Source of the DNA: Vreelandella halophila
GTDB taxonomy: Bacteria; Pseudomonadota; Gammaproteobacteria; Pseudomonadales; Oleiphilaceae
Direction: 5' to 3'
Assembly (NCBI RefSeq): GCF_019903425.1
Contig: NZ_JACHUZ010000013.1
Span: 67,246-131,245, forward strand
Length of the DNA stretch: 64,000 nt
The number at the start of each line of letters is the position of its first letter. Position 1 is the stretch's first letter. The position numbers and the translations under genes were made by a program. This document shows positions 54,510 through 63,079 of this stretch, piece by piece. The notes below the pieces were generated by a model. The model was not told the origin of the DNA, did no database searches, and was given only the letters and a program-made list of their open reading frames with translations.

Positions 54510-54539
54510 TTGCCGTTTCAATTGGTTACTTCCTATACT
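54510..54539 (+). promoter_or_regulatory. Promoter of the cfa-like operon
   Basis: TTGCCG (54510-54515), an 18-base spacer and TATACT (54534-54539) lie 44 bases before the cfa-like start. The C immediately before or after the -10 (CCTATACTCC) would also suit sigma-S, which drives cfa in E. coli. A 22-codon reading frame with its own GGGGAGA (54561-54629) lies in the leader and overlaps the cfa start. Confidence 0.6.
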
Positions 54540-54582
54540 CCGTCGTATGGGGAGATAAGAATGACATTCTGGAGGGCACCGT

Positions 54583-55905
54583 ATGGAACAGAGGACCCCG
54601 CAAAGGGACACTGCTCGAACGTATCGTAATGACCGCTTTTCGCCTCTGGGCTTCACCCAGTCGCTGATCGAGCCGACCAGCTCAGCGACCGGGCCCGAGC
54701 GCTGGATGGCGGAAAAGTTCCTTTCGGTGGCCGGCAATCCGCCGCTGACCCTGGACCTATGGGGCACCCAGGAAGTCACGCCTTCCGGTGCCACGCCGCG
54801 CTACCGGCTGCGGGTCGCGGATCGGGCGGCTCTCTACGAGCTCATGACCAACCCCAACCTGGCCTTTGGCGACCTCTACAGCGAAGGGCGCCTGGAGATG
54901 GAAGGCCATATGCCGGACCTGCTGACGGACCTTTACCGGGCCCTGGACCAGGCCTATGAGAAGCTGCCGCTTTTCCTGCGCATGCTCTGGCGCGACCAGG
55001 CGCCTCGCTCAACCAGCCTCAAGGCGGCGAAGGACAACATCCACCATCATTACGACATGGGCAACGACTTCTACCGTCTCTGGCTGGACCGGGCCCAGAT
55101 GCAGTACACCTGCGCCTACTACGAGGAACCGGGCATCAGCCTCGAGCAGGCCCAGCTCGCCAAACTGGAACTGGTCTGCCGCAAGCTCCAGCTCCAGCCC
55201 GGTGAGACCGTGGTGGAAGCCGGCTGTGGCTGGGGCGGCTTGGCCCGCTATATGGCAAAGCACTACGGCGTGAAGGTCCGGGCATTCAACATCTCTCAGG
55301 AGCAGGTCAGTTTTGCCCGCGAGAAAGCGAAGGAGGAAGGCCTGGAGAACCAGGTGGAATACGTGCTGGACGACTACCGCAACATTTCCGGCGAATACGA
55401 CCGCTTCGTCTCCGTGGGCATGCTTGAGCACGTGGGTACCGACTACTACCCGGACCTGGCCGCGGTGATCCGCCGGCACATGAAGACCGAGGGTCTGGCG
55501 CTGGTCCACTCCATCGGCCGCAACTACCCCATGCGTACCAACGCCTGGATCGAGAAGCGGATCTTCCCGGGCGCCTATCCGCCCAGCATCACCGAGTTCA
55601 CCAGCATTGGCGAGGCAGGCCCCTTCTCGGTGCTGGACGTGGAAAACCTGCGCCTGCACTACGCCGAGACCCTGGAGGACTGGCTGGCCCGCTATGAGGC
55701 CAACATTGATACCGTGCGCGAGATGTACGGTGAGCACTTTGTTCGTGCCTGGCGCCTTTATCTGGCCGGTTCCATCGCCTCGTTCCGGGCCAATGCGCTG
55801 CAGCTGTTCCAGATGGTGCTGGCGCACCCGGAAAACAACAACGTGCCGCGCAACCGCAAACACCTCTACACCACTTCCAACGTACCCCCGGAGGGCAGTT
55901 ACTGA
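54583..55905 (+). CDS. cfa: Cyclopropane-fatty-acid-synthase family methyltransferase
   Basis: A 440-residue SAM-dependent enzyme acting on unsaturated acyl chains of membrane phospholipids. An N-terminal lipid-binding domain (about 1-140) is followed by HHYDMGNDFYRLWLD, the conserved Cys in YTCAYYEEPG, motif I VEAGCGWGGLARYM, and VGMLEHVG with the bicarbonate-binding Glu. FPGAYPPSITEF replaces the usual FPxxxLPS stretch, so the product could be a cyclopropane or another methylated chain. GGAGG precedes the ATG. Its stop overlaps the next gene by one base, the start of a four-gene operon. Confidence 0.92.
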   Translation: MEQRTPQRDTARTYRNDRFSPLGFTQSLIEPTSSATGPERWMAEKFLSVAGNPPLTLDLWGTQEVTPSGATPRYRLRVADRAALYELMTNPNLAFGDLYSEGRLEMEGHMPDLLTDLYRALDQAYEKLPLFLRMLWRDQAPRSTSLKAAKDNIHHHYDMGNDFYRLWLDRAQMQYTCAYYEEPGISLEQAQLAKLELVCRKLQLQPGETVVEAGCGWGGLARYMAKHYGVKVRAFNISQEQVSFAREKAKEEGLENQVEYVLDDYRNISGEYDRFVSVGMLEHVGTDYYPDLAAVIRRHMKTEGLALVHSIGRNYPMRTNAWIEKRIFPGAYPPSITEFTSIGEAGPFSVLDVENLRLHYAETLEDWLARYEANIDTVREMYGEHFVRAWRLYLAGSIASFRANALQLFQMVLAHPENNNVPRNRKHLYTTSNVPPEGSY

Positions 55906-57038
55906 TGGCACAGCGCTATGATGCACTGATTGTCGGCGGCGGCCCGGCCGGCTCGACCATGGCACGGACCCTGACCAACCGGGGCTACCGCACCCTGGTG
56001 GTGGACAAGCAGACCTTCCCGCGCGACAAGACCTGTGCGGGCTGGGTGACGCCGGCCGTTCTGGACGTTCTGGACATTGATCCGGCGGACTACCGCCGCA
56101 AGAACATCATGCAGCCGATCCACCGCTTCCGCATCGGCATGATGGGGCAGAAGGCAGTGGAGAACGACCACGGCAGCGAGCCGGTCAGCTACGGCATCCG
56201 CCGCTGTGAATTCGACCACTACCTTCTCGAGCGCAGCGGCAGCGAGCGGGCGGAAGACGTGAAGTTCCAGTCCCTCGAACGCACCAGCGATGGCGAGTGG
56301 TGCCTCAACGGCGAATACCAGGCACCGCTGGTCATTGGCGCCGGGGGCCATTTCTGCCCGGTGGCTGCAACCATCGGGGAAGGGCCCGGCAGCCACGAAA
56401 CCTCGGTAACCGCCAAGGAGGTGGAGTTCGAGATGACCCCGGAGCAGGCCCGCCACTGCCGGGTCCGGGAAGACACCCCGGAACTCTGGTTCTGCCGTGA
56501 CCTGATGGGCTACGCTTGGGTGTTCCGTAAGGACAACTTCCTCAACATCGGCCTGGGCCGCGAGGACCCGAACGACCTCAAACGCCACCTCAACGACTTT
56601 GTGGAGAAGATGCAGGCCGAGGAGCGGATCCCCGAGGACCTGCCCGGGAAGTTCAAGGGCCATGCCTACCTGCTCTACGACCACGCCGAAAGGCCTCTGG
56701 TGGATGACGGCATCCTGCTGATCGGTGACTCCGCCGGGCTGGCCTACACCCAGAGCGGTGAGGGCATCCGCCCCGCAGTGGAATCAGCCTTTCTGGCCGC
56801 GGACGTCATCCAGGAGGCGCCTGACTACAGCGCCGCCAGCCTCCAGCCCTACGCGGATCGCCTGCGCGAGCGCTTCGGCACCCGCGAGGTGGAGAGCGAA
56901 AGCGGTGTGGACATTCCCGACTGGGCCAAGCTGCGCATTGCTCCAGCGCTGATGAAGACCCACTGGTTCACGCGCCGCGTAGTGACCGAGCGCTGGTTCC
57001 TGCACGAACATGTACCAGCGCTGGAGATCGCGTCCTGA
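55905..57038 (+). CDS. FAD-dependent oxidoreductase, geranylgeranyl-reductase-like
   Basis: A 377-residue flavoprotein. VGGGPAGSTMARTLTNRGYR is the dinucleotide fold; FPRDKTCAGWVTPAVLDVLD carries the CAGW-type motif of the geranylgeranyl reductase/halogenase-like group; and LLIGDSAGLAYTQSGEGIRPA is the second FAD motif with the family's GEGIxxA. These enzymes reduce double bonds of isoprenoid or lipid chains. Coupled by a one-base overlap to the cfa-like gene, it may act on the same acyl chain, but that is inference. Confidence 0.85.
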   Translation: MAQRYDALIVGGGPAGSTMARTLTNRGYRTLVVDKQTFPRDKTCAGWVTPAVLDVLDIDPADYRRKNIMQPIHRFRIGMMGQKAVENDHGSEPVSYGIRRCEFDHYLLERSGSERAEDVKFQSLERTSDGEWCLNGEYQAPLVIGAGGHFCPVAATIGEGPGSHETSVTAKEVEFEMTPEQARHCRVREDTPELWFCRDLMGYAWVFRKDNFLNIGLGREDPNDLKRHLNDFVEKMQAEERIPEDLPGKFKGHAYLLYDHAERPLVDDGILLIGDSAGLAYTQSGEGIRPAVESAFLAADVIQEAPDYSAASLQPYADRLRERFGTREVESESGVDIPDWAKLRIAPALMKTHWFTRRVVTERWFLHEHVPALEIAS

Positions 57039-58391
57039 ATGAAAGCCGCTTTGATGCCCTATGCGGCCCGCGCGATCAGCAGCCCGCTCATACGGAACCT
57101 CCGCCGTGGCCTGCGGGCCCGGCGCGCAAGGCGGGAGGGACAGGAGCGCCTGGTCGATGTCTACCTCAACCCGAGGGATCCACACGGCTATGTCTTCCTT
57201 CAGGTTCTGCCCTCGCTGGCGGAACGGTTTCGTCTCACCTATCGGTTTTTCACGGTCGAGGCCCTGCAGGACGACATGTTCCCGGAGCGCGACCTCTGGC
57301 AGTCCTGGGCCGTGGCGGATGCCCGTGAACTGGCGCGCCTCTACCGGCTGGATTTCCCGGACGGCAATCCCGAGCTTACCGAGGACGCCGTTCATGCAGC
57401 GGCCTGCCGCATGACAGGGGCCGAGCGGGGCTCGAATTTCATGGAGGAGGCCCTCGCGGCCCTGCGTGGCCTCTGGCACGGTGATCCACCACTGCCGGCC
57501 CCCTCCCCCGAGGAATCCGAGCAGGCCCGTGCCGCCATCGCCCGCAATGAGCAGCACCTGCATGACGCTGGCCATTACCTCGGCGCCATGCTCCACTACG
57601 AGGGTGAGTGGTTCTGGGGCCTGGACCGGTTGGATCACCTGGAACGGCGCCTGATCGCGAAAGGCTATGCCCGCCATGCCAACGAAAGCGCGCGCTTCGT
57701 GCGCACCTGGGCGGATCTCTGCCGCAAACCCAGACCGGCCGACCCGGTAACCACACCGCTGGAGATCTTCTTCTCCATGCGCAGCCCCTACTCCTACTTG
57801 GGCCTGGAGAGAGCCAAACAGCTGGCAGACTATTTCGAATGCCCGCTGCACATCCGCCCGGTACTACCCATGCTGATGCGCGGTCAGGCGGTACCCCCGG
57901 CTAAGAAGTGGTACATCTTCAGGGACACCAAGCGGGAAGCGGAGAAGCTCGGCATCCCATACGGCTTCGTCGCCGATCCGCTGGGTGCCGGCGTTGAACG
58001 CTGCTATGCCCTGTGCCCCTATGCCCGGGAACAGGGGCTGGAGGTCACCTGGATGCTGACCTTTGCGCGCGCGGTAAACGCCCGGGGCATCCGTTCCGAG
58101 ACCGACAGGGGCCTGAAACGCATCGTGGAGGAAGCGGGCCTGGACTGGGCGAGCGCCCGGCGGTGGCTGCAGAACGAGGACTGGCGGGAGGAGGTGGAAG
58201 CCAACCGCCAGGAACTCTACCGGATCGGCCTCTGGGGCGTGCCCGGCTTCCGCTTCGGCAACGTCACCGCCTGGGGCCAGGACCGGCTCTGGCTGATCCA
58301 GGAGGCCATGCGCAGCGGGGATTGTACCCCGGCGGAGCAATCCCCAGAATCAGGGCATCAGTCATCCTCCAATCAGGCAGTTTCCACATGA
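57039..58391 (+). CDS. Tandem DsbA/kappa-GST-like protein
   Basis: A 450-residue protein with two thioredoxin-fold halves. The first (about 37-235) begins VDVYLNPRDPHGYVFLQVLP and the second (about 243-430) LEIFFSMRSPYSYLGLERAK. The second matches 2-hydroxychromene-2-carboxylate isomerase/kappa-class GST proteins, in which a Ser replaces the CxxC of DsbA. WGVPGFRFGNVTAWGQDRLW is the cis-Pro and C-terminal motif. No CxxC is present, so glutathione-linked chemistry rather than dithiol exchange is expected. It starts directly after the reductase stop and overlaps the next gene by four bases. Confidence 0.82.
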   Translation: MKAALMPYAARAISSPLIRNLRRGLRARRARREGQERLVDVYLNPRDPHGYVFLQVLPSLAERFRLTYRFFTVEALQDDMFPERDLWQSWAVADARELARLYRLDFPDGNPELTEDAVHAAACRMTGAERGSNFMEEALAALRGLWHGDPPLPAPSPEESEQARAAIARNEQHLHDAGHYLGAMLHYEGEWFWGLDRLDHLERRLIAKGYARHANESARFVRTWADLCRKPRPADPVTTPLEIFFSMRSPYSYLGLERAKQLADYFECPLHIRPVLPMLMRGQAVPPAKKWYIFRDTKREAEKLGIPYGFVADPLGAGVERCYALCPYAREQGLEVTWMLTFARAVNARGIRSETDRGLKRIVEEAGLDWASARRWLQNEDWREEVEANRQELYRIGLWGVPGFRFGNVTAWGQDRLWLIQEAMRSGDCTPAEQSPESGHQSSSNQAVST

Positions 58392-59038
58392 CCACCCTGA
58401 AGATCGACATCGTGTCCGACATTGCCTGCCCCTGGTGCGCCATTGGCTATGCGCGCCTGGAACGGGCGATGGAACAGCTCTCCGGCGAATTCGATTTCAC
58501 GGTGAGCTGGCATCCGTTCGAACTGAACCCCGACAAGGACGCCGACGGCGAACCCATCCTCCAAGCCCTGAGCCGCAAATACGGCCGCAGCCCCGAGGAA
58601 ATGGAGCAAGCCCAGAAGGACATGACGGCCATTGCCCATGAACTGGGCCTGAACTTCGAACGCATGCAGGAACGCTACACCCGCAACACCTTCAACGCGC
58701 ACCGGCTGGTCATGTGGGCCGGCGACCAGAACCGGCAGACCGACATGAAGAAGGCCTTCTTCGAGGCCTATTTCGGTCGCGCCGCCGATATTTCAGACGA
58801 CGAGGTACTGCTGGAATGCGTGGCGGCCACAGGCCTGGATACGGAAGAAGCGCGCCGGGTCCTGGACGAAGGCGAGTACGCCGAGGAAGTCCTGAAGGAA
58901 GAAGCCTATTACCAGAAAGGCGGCATCTCCGCCGTCCCGGCCTACATCATCAACCAGCAGTACCTGATTTCCGGCGCCCAGGAACCCAACTACCTGGTCC
59001 AGGCGTTCCGCGATATCAACGCGGGCACCGCCGCCTGA
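58388..59038 (+). CDS. DsbA family oxidoreductase (FrnE-like)
   Basis: A 216-residue cytoplasmic thioredoxin-fold protein. VSDIACPWCAIGYARLERAM has the CPWC redox pair of FrnE-type proteins, and ISAVPAYIINQQYLISGAQE carries the cis-Pro loop. No signal peptide is present. It overlaps the stop of the preceding gene (ATGA). FrnE-type proteins are linked to polyketide tailoring and to oxidative stress. It completes the operon with cfa, the flavoprotein and the tandem thioredoxin-fold protein. Confidence 0.88.
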   Translation: MTTLKIDIVSDIACPWCAIGYARLERAMEQLSGEFDFTVSWHPFELNPDKDADGEPILQALSRKYGRSPEEMEQAQKDMTAIAHELGLNFERMQERYTRNTFNAHRLVMWAGDQNRQTDMKKAFFEAYFGRAADISDDEVLLECVAATGLDTEEARRVLDEGEYAEEVLKEEAYYQKGGISAVPAYIINQQYLISGAQEPNYLVQAFRDINAGTAA

Positions 59039-59054
59039 AACAGCTCCGCCAACC

Positions 59055-60113
59055 TTACGCCTCCGGGGACACCAGCTCCGCCCGCATGCGGGGCAGATGG
59101 CCCGGATAGTGGCTGTTCATGAACGCCACCAGCGACTCACGGATGGCACACCGCAGGTTCCAGAGCTGCGTGGAATCCCCGGCGCTCATCAGGAAACGCA
59201 CCTGCATGCCGCGCTCGCCCGCCTCCATCACCTGCACGGATTCCGTCTTGCCGTCCCATTCCGCGGAAACCGCCAGCAGGCGCGAGAATTCCCCGCGCAG
59301 CGGCTCCACCGGCATCGCGTAGTCGACCCACAGCGTAACGGCGCCCATGAGGTCCGCATTATGGCGGGTCCAGTTCTCGAAGGGGTGCTCGATGAACCAC
59401 TGCAGGGGCATGACGATCCGCCGCAGGTCCCACACCCGCAGCACCACATAGGTGGCGGTGACTTCCTCCACCCAGCACCATTCGCCTTCCACGTTCAGCA
59501 CATCGTCAATACGGAAGGGCTCGGTGAGGGCGATCTGCATGCCCGCCAGCAGGTTCCCCAGCACCGGGCGGGCCGCAAACCCGAGAACAATACCGCCGAT
59601 ACCGGCGGACGCCAGGAGGCTGGCTCCGAACTGGCGCATGGGCTCGAAGGTCATCAGGGCCACGCCGGCGCCGATGATGACCACCAGGATATTGAGCGCG
59701 CGGACCAGGAAGCGCGTCTGGGTCTCCACCTTGCGCGCCCGCCGCCACCGGCCTTCGTCCACGGGATTGAGCCGGACGATGACATCCCCGATCGCGGAAA
59801 CACATCGCACGGCTGCCCAGGTCAGGGCCAGGATCAGCAGCAGGCGGGCCGTATGGCGCATGAAGGCCAGCAACGGCAGCTGCTCCCAGACACCCTGCTG
59901 CAGCACGGCGTTCACCGTCATCAGGCACAGGGAGGCCCCAATAGGGCCCGCAGCGGCATCCAGGAAGAGCCGCGCCGTGTCGGTGGGCCTGGTGAAACGG
60001 CGGGTTATGGCCAGCGCCAGCCGATAGCCCACCAACGTGGCGGCCACGGCAAGCACCGCCACTCCGATGGGGAACAGCCAGGGTCCCAGCACAGCTTCCA
60101 GCGCGGTCATCAT
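59055..60113 (-). CDS. MscS-family mechanosensitive channel
   Basis: A 352-residue protein with four or so N-terminal membrane helices, then the MscS core: SLLASAGIGGIVLGFAARPV and LGNLLAGMQIALTEPFRIDD form the pore helix TM3 and the beta-domain start. FEGENWTRHN-like residues follow in the C-terminal cytoplasmic part. It would open on osmotic downshock. Its ATG overlaps the pntB stop (TGATG), so it is probably the last gene of the pnt operon. Confidence 0.92.
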   Translation of the reverse strand: MMTALEAVLGPWLFPIGVAVLAVAATLVGYRLALAITRRFTRPTDTARLFLDAAAGPIGASLCLMTVNAVLQQGVWEQLPLLAFMRHTARLLLILALTWAAVRCVSAIGDVIVRLNPVDEGRWRRARKVETQTRFLVRALNILVVIIGAGVALMTFEPMRQFGASLLASAGIGGIVLGFAARPVLGNLLAGMQIALTEPFRIDDVLNVEGEWCWVEEVTATYVVLRVWDLRRIVMPLQWFIEHPFENWTRHNADLMGAVTLWVDYAMPVEPLRGEFSRLLAVSAEWDGKTESVQVMEAGERGMQVRFLMSAGDSTQLWNLRCAIRESLVAFMNSHYPGHLPRMRAELVSPEA

Positions 60114-61531
60114 CAGCCGTTACCGAGTGACTTCACCGCCTCGATCATCTCCACCATGACCTTCTGGGCATCGCCGTACACCATATGGGTGTTATCCGCG
60201 AAGAAGAGCTCGTTCTCAACGCCGCTGTAACCCCTGCCCTGACCGCGCTTGACCACGAAGGCTTGCTGGGCATAGTCCACATTCAGGATGGGCATGCCAT
60301 ATATGGGGCTGGACTCGTTGGTGCGCGCCGCGGGGTTCACCACGTCATTGGCGCCGATCACCAGGGCCGCATCCGACAGCGCGAATTCCTCGTTGATGTC
60401 CTCCAGGTCATGGATGATGTCATAGGGAATGCCGGCCTCTGCCAGCAGCACGTTCATGTGCCCCGGCATGCGTCCGGCCACCGGGTGGATGGCGAAGGCC
60501 ACCTCGACACCCTGCTTCTGCAGCAGTTTTACGAACTCGTAAAGCTTGTGCTGGGCCTGGGCCACGGCCAGGCCGTAGCCGGGCACGATGATTACCTTCG
60601 AGCCGTAGTACATGGAGATGGCGGCATCCGATGCATCCACCGATTTCATGGAGCCCTCGATACCTCCGGAGCCATCGTCTTCCTCACCGAAGTTCGAGAA
60701 GATGACGTTGCTCACCGAGCGGTTCATGGCCTTCGCCATCAAGAACGTCAGCAGCGTGCCGGCGGAGCCCACCACGGTACCGGCAATGATCATCGCCGGG
60801 TTCTGGAGCACGAAGCCCTCAAACGCCACGGCCAGGCCGGTGAAGGCATTGTAGAGCGAGATCACCACGGGCATGTCCGCGCCGCCGATGGGCGTGGTCA
60901 GAAGCACGCCCAGTACCAGGGCAGCGATGAAGAACAGCGTTATGGCTGTCGTGGGCACCGCCCCGGCCCCAACAATCAGCACGTAGAGCGCAAACAGCGC
61001 GGCCAGTGCCAGTAGCCCACCATTAACCAATTGCTGGGCGTTGAAACGCAGGGTCCTGTTGAGCCGGCCATCCAGCTTGGCCCAGGCGACGATCGAGCCG
61101 GAAAGTGCCACTGCCCCGATCAGACCGCCAACCAGCGCCAGAACCGTGACCACGAAACCATAAGCCTGGGCATTACCGGAATACAGCTCCACGGCCGCGA
61201 TGGCCGCTGCGGCACCACCGCCCATGCCGTTGTAGAGCGCCACCATCTGCGGCATCCCCGTCATCTCGACGCGCTTGCCACTGCGCCAGGCCCAGGCCAC
61301 ACCGATCCCCAATGCGACCAGGGCCAGCAGGAAATTGGTACCAAGGTGCTCCGAAGCCGCCGGGCGTACGTCGAAGGCATACAGGAAGGCGGCCGCGACC
61401 GCGATCACCATGCCCCAGCCCGCAACACGGATACCGGAGGGTGCGGTCACGGGGCTGGCCATGCGCTTAAGCCCGTAGATGAACAGCAGGGTCGCGACAA
61501 AGAAGGCCGCTGCGATCAGGAAACTCACCAT
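60113..61531 (-). CDS. pntB: NAD(P) transhydrogenase subunit beta
   Basis: A 472-residue membrane subunit with about nine helices and a C-terminal NADP-binding domain III: VIIVPGYGLAVAQAQHKLYE, AIHPVAGRMPGHMNVLLAEA and ALVIGANDVVNPAARTNESS are characteristic. It links proton flow to hydride transfer from NADH to NADP. Preceded by pntAB 13 bases upstream; overlaps the MscS gene downstream. Confidence 0.97.
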   Translation of the reverse strand: MVSFLIAAAFFVATLLFIYGLKRMASPVTAPSGIRVAGWGMVIAVAAAFLYAFDVRPAASEHLGTNFLLALVALGIGVAWAWRSGKRVEMTGMPQMVALYNGMGGGAAAAIAAVELYSGNAQAYGFVVTVLALVGGLIGAVALSGSIVAWAKLDGRLNRTLRFNAQQLVNGGLLALAALFALYVLIVGAGAVPTTAITLFFIAALVLGVLLTTPIGGADMPVVISLYNAFTGLAVAFEGFVLQNPAMIIAGTVVGSAGTLLTFLMAKAMNRSVSNVIFSNFGEEDDGSGGIEGSMKSVDASDAAISMYYGSKVIIVPGYGLAVAQAQHKLYEFVKLLQKQGVEVAFAIHPVAGRMPGHMNVLLAEAGIPYDIIHDLEDINEEFALSDAALVIGANDVVNPAARTNESSPIYGMPILNVDYAQQAFVVKRGQGRGYSGVENELFFADNTHMVYGDAQKVMVEMIEAVKSLGNG

Positions 61532-61543
61532 GATTGTGCCTCC

Positions 61544-61855
61544 TCAGTCCTGCCGGTCACTGGATTTGAACATGTCGAGCATGCGGTCGGTCACCACGTA
61601 ACCGCCGGCCGCGTTGCCCGCGCCCAGCAGGACGCCGATGAAACCAATCGTCTGTTCCAACGGTGTGGCGGCGTTGAGCAGCGCCCAGATGGCGCCCACT
61701 ACCACGATACCGTGCACGAAGTTGGAGCCGGACATCAGCGGCGTGTGCAGGATCGCCGGAACCCGCCCGATGATCTCGTAGCCGGTGAAGGCGGCCAGCA
61801 TGAAAATATAGAGCGCAACAAAACCGGTAATGGCGGTGGTCGCATCCATGGTCAT
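61544..61855 (-). CDS. pntAB: NAD(P) transhydrogenase subunit alpha part 2
   Basis: A 103-residue membrane piece of the alpha subunit, with three or four helices including LYIFMLAAFTGYEIIGRVP and TPLMSGSNFVHGIVVVGAIW. In E. coli this is fused to the NAD-binding part; here it is a separate gene, as in Rhodospirillum. ATG 61855 overlaps the pntAA stop by four bases; ATG 61849 is an alternative. Confidence 0.95.
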   Translation of the reverse strand: MTMDATTAITGFVALYIFMLAAFTGYEIIGRVPAILHTPLMSGSNFVHGIVVVGAIWALLNAATPLEQTIGFIGVLLGAGNAAGGYVVTDRMLDMFKSSDRQD

Positions 61856-62976
61856 TCCCCCCTGACGGCTTCGGCCGCCGCTTCGTTCCGGATTTCGCCC
61901 GCGTGCGTCAGGCACGAACGGGCAATGACCTCATCTTCCCAGTTGAGCTGGATCTCGCCGTCGGCGACGATCAGCCCCAGGAAGTTGAGCAGGTTCTTGG
62001 CGTAGAGTTCAGAGGCGTGCTCGGCCAACAGGCTGGGCACGTTCAGCGGCGCCACGATGGTCACACTGCCTTCCTCAACCGTCTCGCCCGGCTGCGTCAA
62101 CGGTGTGTTACCGCCACCGTCAGCCGCCAGGTCCACGATCACGGCACCCGGCTTCATGCCCCGGATCTGCTCCTCGCTGAGCACCTTCGGGCTCTCCTGC
62201 CCCGGAATATTGGCAGTGGTGATCACCGCATCCGCGTTCTGGACATGGCGGGTCACGACCTCGGCGGCCTGAGCCTTTTCCTCATCTGTCAGTTCCCGGG
62301 CGTAGCCTCCCTCGCCGGTCGCGGAGACGCCGGTGTCCACGAACTTGGCGCCCAGTGACTCCACCTGTTCCGCGGCCTCACTGCGCACGTCATAGCCCTC
62401 GACCATGGCCCCCAGGCGGCGCGCTGTGGCAATGGCTTGAAGCCCCGCCACACCCGCGCCGATCACCAGCACCTTCGCCGGCCGGATGGAACCCACCGCC
62501 GTGGTCATCATGGGCAGAATGCGGTGCAGGTTGGTGGCTGCCAGCAGCCCACCGTAATAGCCCGCCAGGGCGGCCTGGGTGGAGAGCGCGTCCATGGCCT
62601 GGGCGCGCGTGATACGGGGCACCCGATCCATGGCAAAACAGGTGATCTCCTGTTCCACCAGTGCCTCCACCACTTTGGGCTCGCGGTGGGCATAGACAAA
62701 GGACAGCAGGATGCTGCCCTTGCGCATCTTCCGGATCTCGGAGGGGCTCGGCGACTGTACGCTGAGCACCACGTCCGCCTTGCCCAGCTCCAGCCTTCCC
62801 ACATGGATACCCGCGCTGGTGTAGGCTTCATCCGGAATCCGGGCGGCCTCCCCGGCCCCCTTCTGGACACGGATCTCAGCCCCCAGCTTCTCAAGCTTGG
62901 GCGCCACAGCGGGCACCACGGCCACCCGCTTCTCGTTGGCCCGTGTTTCCCGGGGCGCAGTGATGGTCACCGTCAT
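61852..62976 (-). CDS. pntAA: NAD(P) transhydrogenase subunit alpha part 1
   Basis: A 374-residue soluble NAD-binding domain I. VLVIGAGVAGLQAIATARRL is the NAD fold, RITRAQAMDALSTQAALAGY is the mobile-loop region and GAVIVDLAADGGGNTPLTQP is conserved in the alanine dehydrogenase/PntA superfamily. Good ribosome binding site GAGGG upstream. First gene of pntAA-pntAB-pntB-mscS. Confidence 0.96.
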   Translation of the reverse strand: MTVTITAPRETRANEKRVAVVPAVAPKLEKLGAEIRVQKGAGEAARIPDEAYTSAGIHVGRLELGKADVVLSVQSPSPSEIRKMRKGSILLSFVYAHREPKVVEALVEQEITCFAMDRVPRITRAQAMDALSTQAALAGYYGGLLAATNLHRILPMMTTAVGSIRPAKVLVIGAGVAGLQAIATARRLGAMVEGYDVRSEAAEQVESLGAKFVDTGVSATGEGGYARELTDEEKAQAAEVVTRHVQNADAVITTANIPGQESPKVLSEEQIRGMKPGAVIVDLAADGGGNTPLTQPGETVEEGSVTIVAPLNVPSLLAEHASELYAKNLLNFLGLIVADGEIQLNWEDEVIARSCLTHAGEIRNEAAAEAVRGE

Positions 62977-63079
62977 AACGGCACTCCCTCGTTAGCAGGA
63001 TGCTATCCTGAGCGTGAAACGGTCGCGCACCTGTTGCCGGTGCGATACCCTGAGCATAGATGGAATTCCATGGAATATC

